Assembly: GCA_947629875.1 (NCBI GenBank)
Contig: CANRFK010000090.1
Location: 1-5,566 of the forward strand
Reading direction: 5' to 3'
Length of the DNA: 5,566 bases
From: an uncultured Clostridia bacterium
GTDB lineage: Bacteria > Bacillota > Clostridia > Christensenellales > Borkfalkiaceae
Shown: positions 4,040 through 5,566 of the stretch, one piece after another
How positions within the stretch are numbered: the first letter of the stretch is position 1
Layout: every line of letters starts with the position of its first letter
Notes under the pieces: model-generated
Seen by the model: only the letters and a program-made list of their open reading frames with translations
What the model was told of the DNA's origin: nothing
Database searches by the model: none
Translations under genes and position numbers: made by a program

Positions 4040-5566
4040 TCAGTCGTCCTTGCGGTACTTCATGGCGTAAACTTCCTTCGCCGTCCATTTCACGCCCTTG
4101 AGCGGTCTGCCGCGCGTGTTGGTGATATCGATGGGCACGTCCTCGGTGGAGAGCTCGGTCATGCCGCCGTCCTCGGTGACAACGGCAAGTTTGTATGGCA
4201 CGGTGACGTAGTCGGCGAAGATGACGCTCTCCCCCTTCAGAGAGGCGATCTGCACGCCCTTGCGGTAGCGGGGCAAGGTGTCGATCTGTCCCGCGATCAC
4301 CCGTTTGAACCTGCCCGAGGAGATCGCAACGACGATCTCTCCCACATTGTCGATCTGCGAGGCGAAGATGACCTCGTCCCCCTCCTTCAGGTTCATGCCC
4401 TTCACGCCGCCGGCAACGCGTCCCTGCAGGGGGATATCGTCCCGCAAGGCGTTGAGGCACATGCCGCCCTTTGTCACGAAGAACACCGTCACGTCGGGAT
4501 CGTCCCCTGCGTCCGTCTGCACGGCGACCACCGCGTCGCCGTCGTTCAGGCGGATGGCGGGGAAGCTCTTCTTCGCCACGTTATATTCGCTCCATGCTGT
4601 CTTTTTCAGCATGCCACTCTTTGTGATGAAGAGCACGTTGCCCTCCAAACCGTCGGCGCGGAACACCGCAACGGGCTTCTCCCCCTTCACGGCGTCCTCG
4701 GAGATGTCCGCGAGGGAATAGCCGCCCTCGTTGAACTTCTTCATGCAGTCGTCCGCGTGCATGCGGTAGCAGTTTCCGCGGTCGGAGAACACAAACACCT
4801 GCTCGTCCGAGCGTACGCCGATGCTCGAGACGACGACCGCGCTCCGCTTGGAGTTGTCGCCGATCGTCTTGTTGGATTGGTTGAAATTCTTCTCGGTGAC
4901 GCATTTGAACTTGCCGTCCGCCGTAATGCACATAAGCGCGGGCTGCCCGGGCTCGCGGATGTCGGCGCGTTCGGCCCCCGCGTCCTCCTCGTTGAACACG
5001 AGCACGGACTTCCTCGGCGTCCTGTACTTCTTCTTGATCTCGAGGATCTCTTCCTTTACAACGTTGAGCTGCAGTTTGGGGGTGGTCGCGATGGCCGTGA
5101 GCTTTTCGATGAGCGCTTTGAGCGCCTTGAGCTCCTCTTCCAGTTTGAACACCTCGAGCTTGGTGAGACGGGCGAGGCGGAGGTCGAGAATGGCCTGCGC
5201 CTGTTTTTCGGAGAGCTCGAAGCGCTTCTTCAACTTTTCACGCGCGTCGGAGGTGCTGTCCGCACCCTTGATGATCTTGATGACCTCGTCGATGTTGCGG
5301 ACGGCGACGATGAGCCCCTCCAGAATGTGGCACCTCTCCTTGGCCTGGCTGAGATCGAACTTCGTGCGGCGGAGCACCACTTCGCGCTGGTAATTCACAT
5401 AGTAGCGGATGATCTCCATCAGCCCCATGAGCTTGGGCTTGCCCTCGGCGATCGCCACCATGTTCATGCCGAACGTCACCTCGAGATCGGTGTATTTGTA
5501 CAGCGTTTTCAGGATTTTGGAGATATCGGCGTCCGCGCCCCGCACCTCGATGACGGCGCGCATGCC
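4040..5566 (-). CDS. Type IIA DNA topoisomerase subunit A (GyrA/ParC family), C-terminal part; 5' end outside window
   Basis: DNA-binding and breakage-rejoining subunit of gyrase or topoisomerase IV, acting with a GyrB/ParE ATPase partner. Seen: 508 residues enter in frame from the right edge (GMRAVIEVRG). The first part carries the end of the tower domain and the coiled-coil gate with the conserved LYKYTDLEVTFGMNMVAI (about 22-39) and LSEKQAQAILDLRLARLT (about 118-135). From about 205 to the end there are six repeats of the C-terminal beta-pinwheel type, such as VFSDRGNCYR, FITKSGMLKKT, FVTKGGMCLN, then RVAGGVKGM. The N-terminal winged-helix domain with the active-site tyrosine is outside the window. 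I do not see the gyrase-specific GyrA box (QRRGGKG type) in the first blade; that place reads NQSNKTIGDNSKR. This favours a topoisomerase IV-like or second GyrA-type protein, so I give no symbol. It appears more GC-rich than the glycan genes and ends at TGA before a terminator. Confidence 0.95.
   Translation of the reverse strand, partial: GMRAVIEVRGADADISKILKTLYKYTDLEVTFGMNMVAIAEGKPKLMGLMEIIRYYVNYQREVVLRRTKFDLSQAKERCHILEGLIVAVRNIDEVIKIIKGADSTSDAREKLKKRFELSEKQAQAILDLRLARLTKLEVFKLEEELKALKALIEKLTAIATTPKLQLNVVKEEILEIKKKYRTPRKSVLVFNEEDAGAERADIREPGQPALMCITADGKFKCVTEKNFNQSNKTIGDNSKRSAVVVSSIGVRSDEQVFVFSDRGNCYRMHADDCMKKFNEGGYSLADISEDAVKGEKPVAVFRADGLEGNVLFITKSGMLKKTAWSEYNVAKKSFPAIRLNDGDAVVAVQTDAGDDPDVTVFFVTKGGMCLNALRDDIPLQGRVAGGVKGMNLKEGDEVIFASQIDNVGEIVVAISSGRFKRVIAGQIDTLPRYRKGVQIASLKGESVIFADYVTVPYKLAVVTEDGGMTELSTEDVPIDITNTRGRPLKGVKWTAKEVYAMKYRKDD

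Noticed and set aside
3894..4460. Minus-strand open frame of 188 codons overlapping the end of the topoisomerase gene and continuing past its stop
   Set aside because: I considered a frameshifted topoisomerase tail. The main frame carries pinwheel motifs up to its TGA, while this frame is an Arg/Gly-rich shadow typical of GC-rich genes.

Overview
The window reads almost entirely on the minus strand and holds two unrelated blocks. At the right (4040-5566) is the C-terminal two-thirds of a type IIA DNA topoisomerase A subunit (GyrA/ParC family), a housekeeping gene whose 5' end lies outside the window. To its left, behind terminator-like hairpins and a new promoter, is the start of a surface-glycan (exopolysaccharide, capsule or glycoprotein) locus that runs off the left edge.

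The protein features (a clostridial-looking GyrA/ParC, an EpsN-like aminotransferase, a small polyprenyl-phosphate sugar transferase with the C-terminal tail common in clostridial homologues, Gram-positive-style ribosome binding sites) suggest a moderately GC-rich member of the Clostridia (Bacillota). This is inferred from protein character only; no rRNA or other marker is present, and genus cannot be given.

Layout, in order of transcription from right to left: topoisomerase subunit A (4040-5566, partial); a 342-base gap (3698-4039) with one good intrinsic terminator, a weaker second one, TGCGCA-centred repeats, a sigma-A-type promoter and a short leader with two overlapping mini-ORFs; an EpsN/PglE-like sugar aminotransferase (2450-3697); a monotopic phosphoglycosyl transferase overlapping it by one base (TGATG); a GNAT-like protein of unknown substrate (765-1595), 12 bases downstream, carrying a run of nine G on the coding strand; and a family 2 glycosyltransferase (1-737, partial), 27 bases further on. 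The four glycan genes look like one operon.

How they may work together: the aminotransferase would put an amino group at C4 of a nucleotide-linked 4-keto-6-deoxy sugar; the phosphoglycosyl transferase would load the first sugar phosphate onto undecaprenyl phosphate; the glycosyltransferase would extend the chain. B. subtilis EpsL-EpsM-EpsN and Campylobacter PglC-PglD-PglE are comparable trios, but both use a left-handed beta-helix acetyltransferase for the amino sugar. Here the GNAT-like protein sits in that place, which makes it the most interesting gene of the window, together with its possibly phase-variable G tract. No 4,6-dehydratase is seen; it may lie beyond the left edge.
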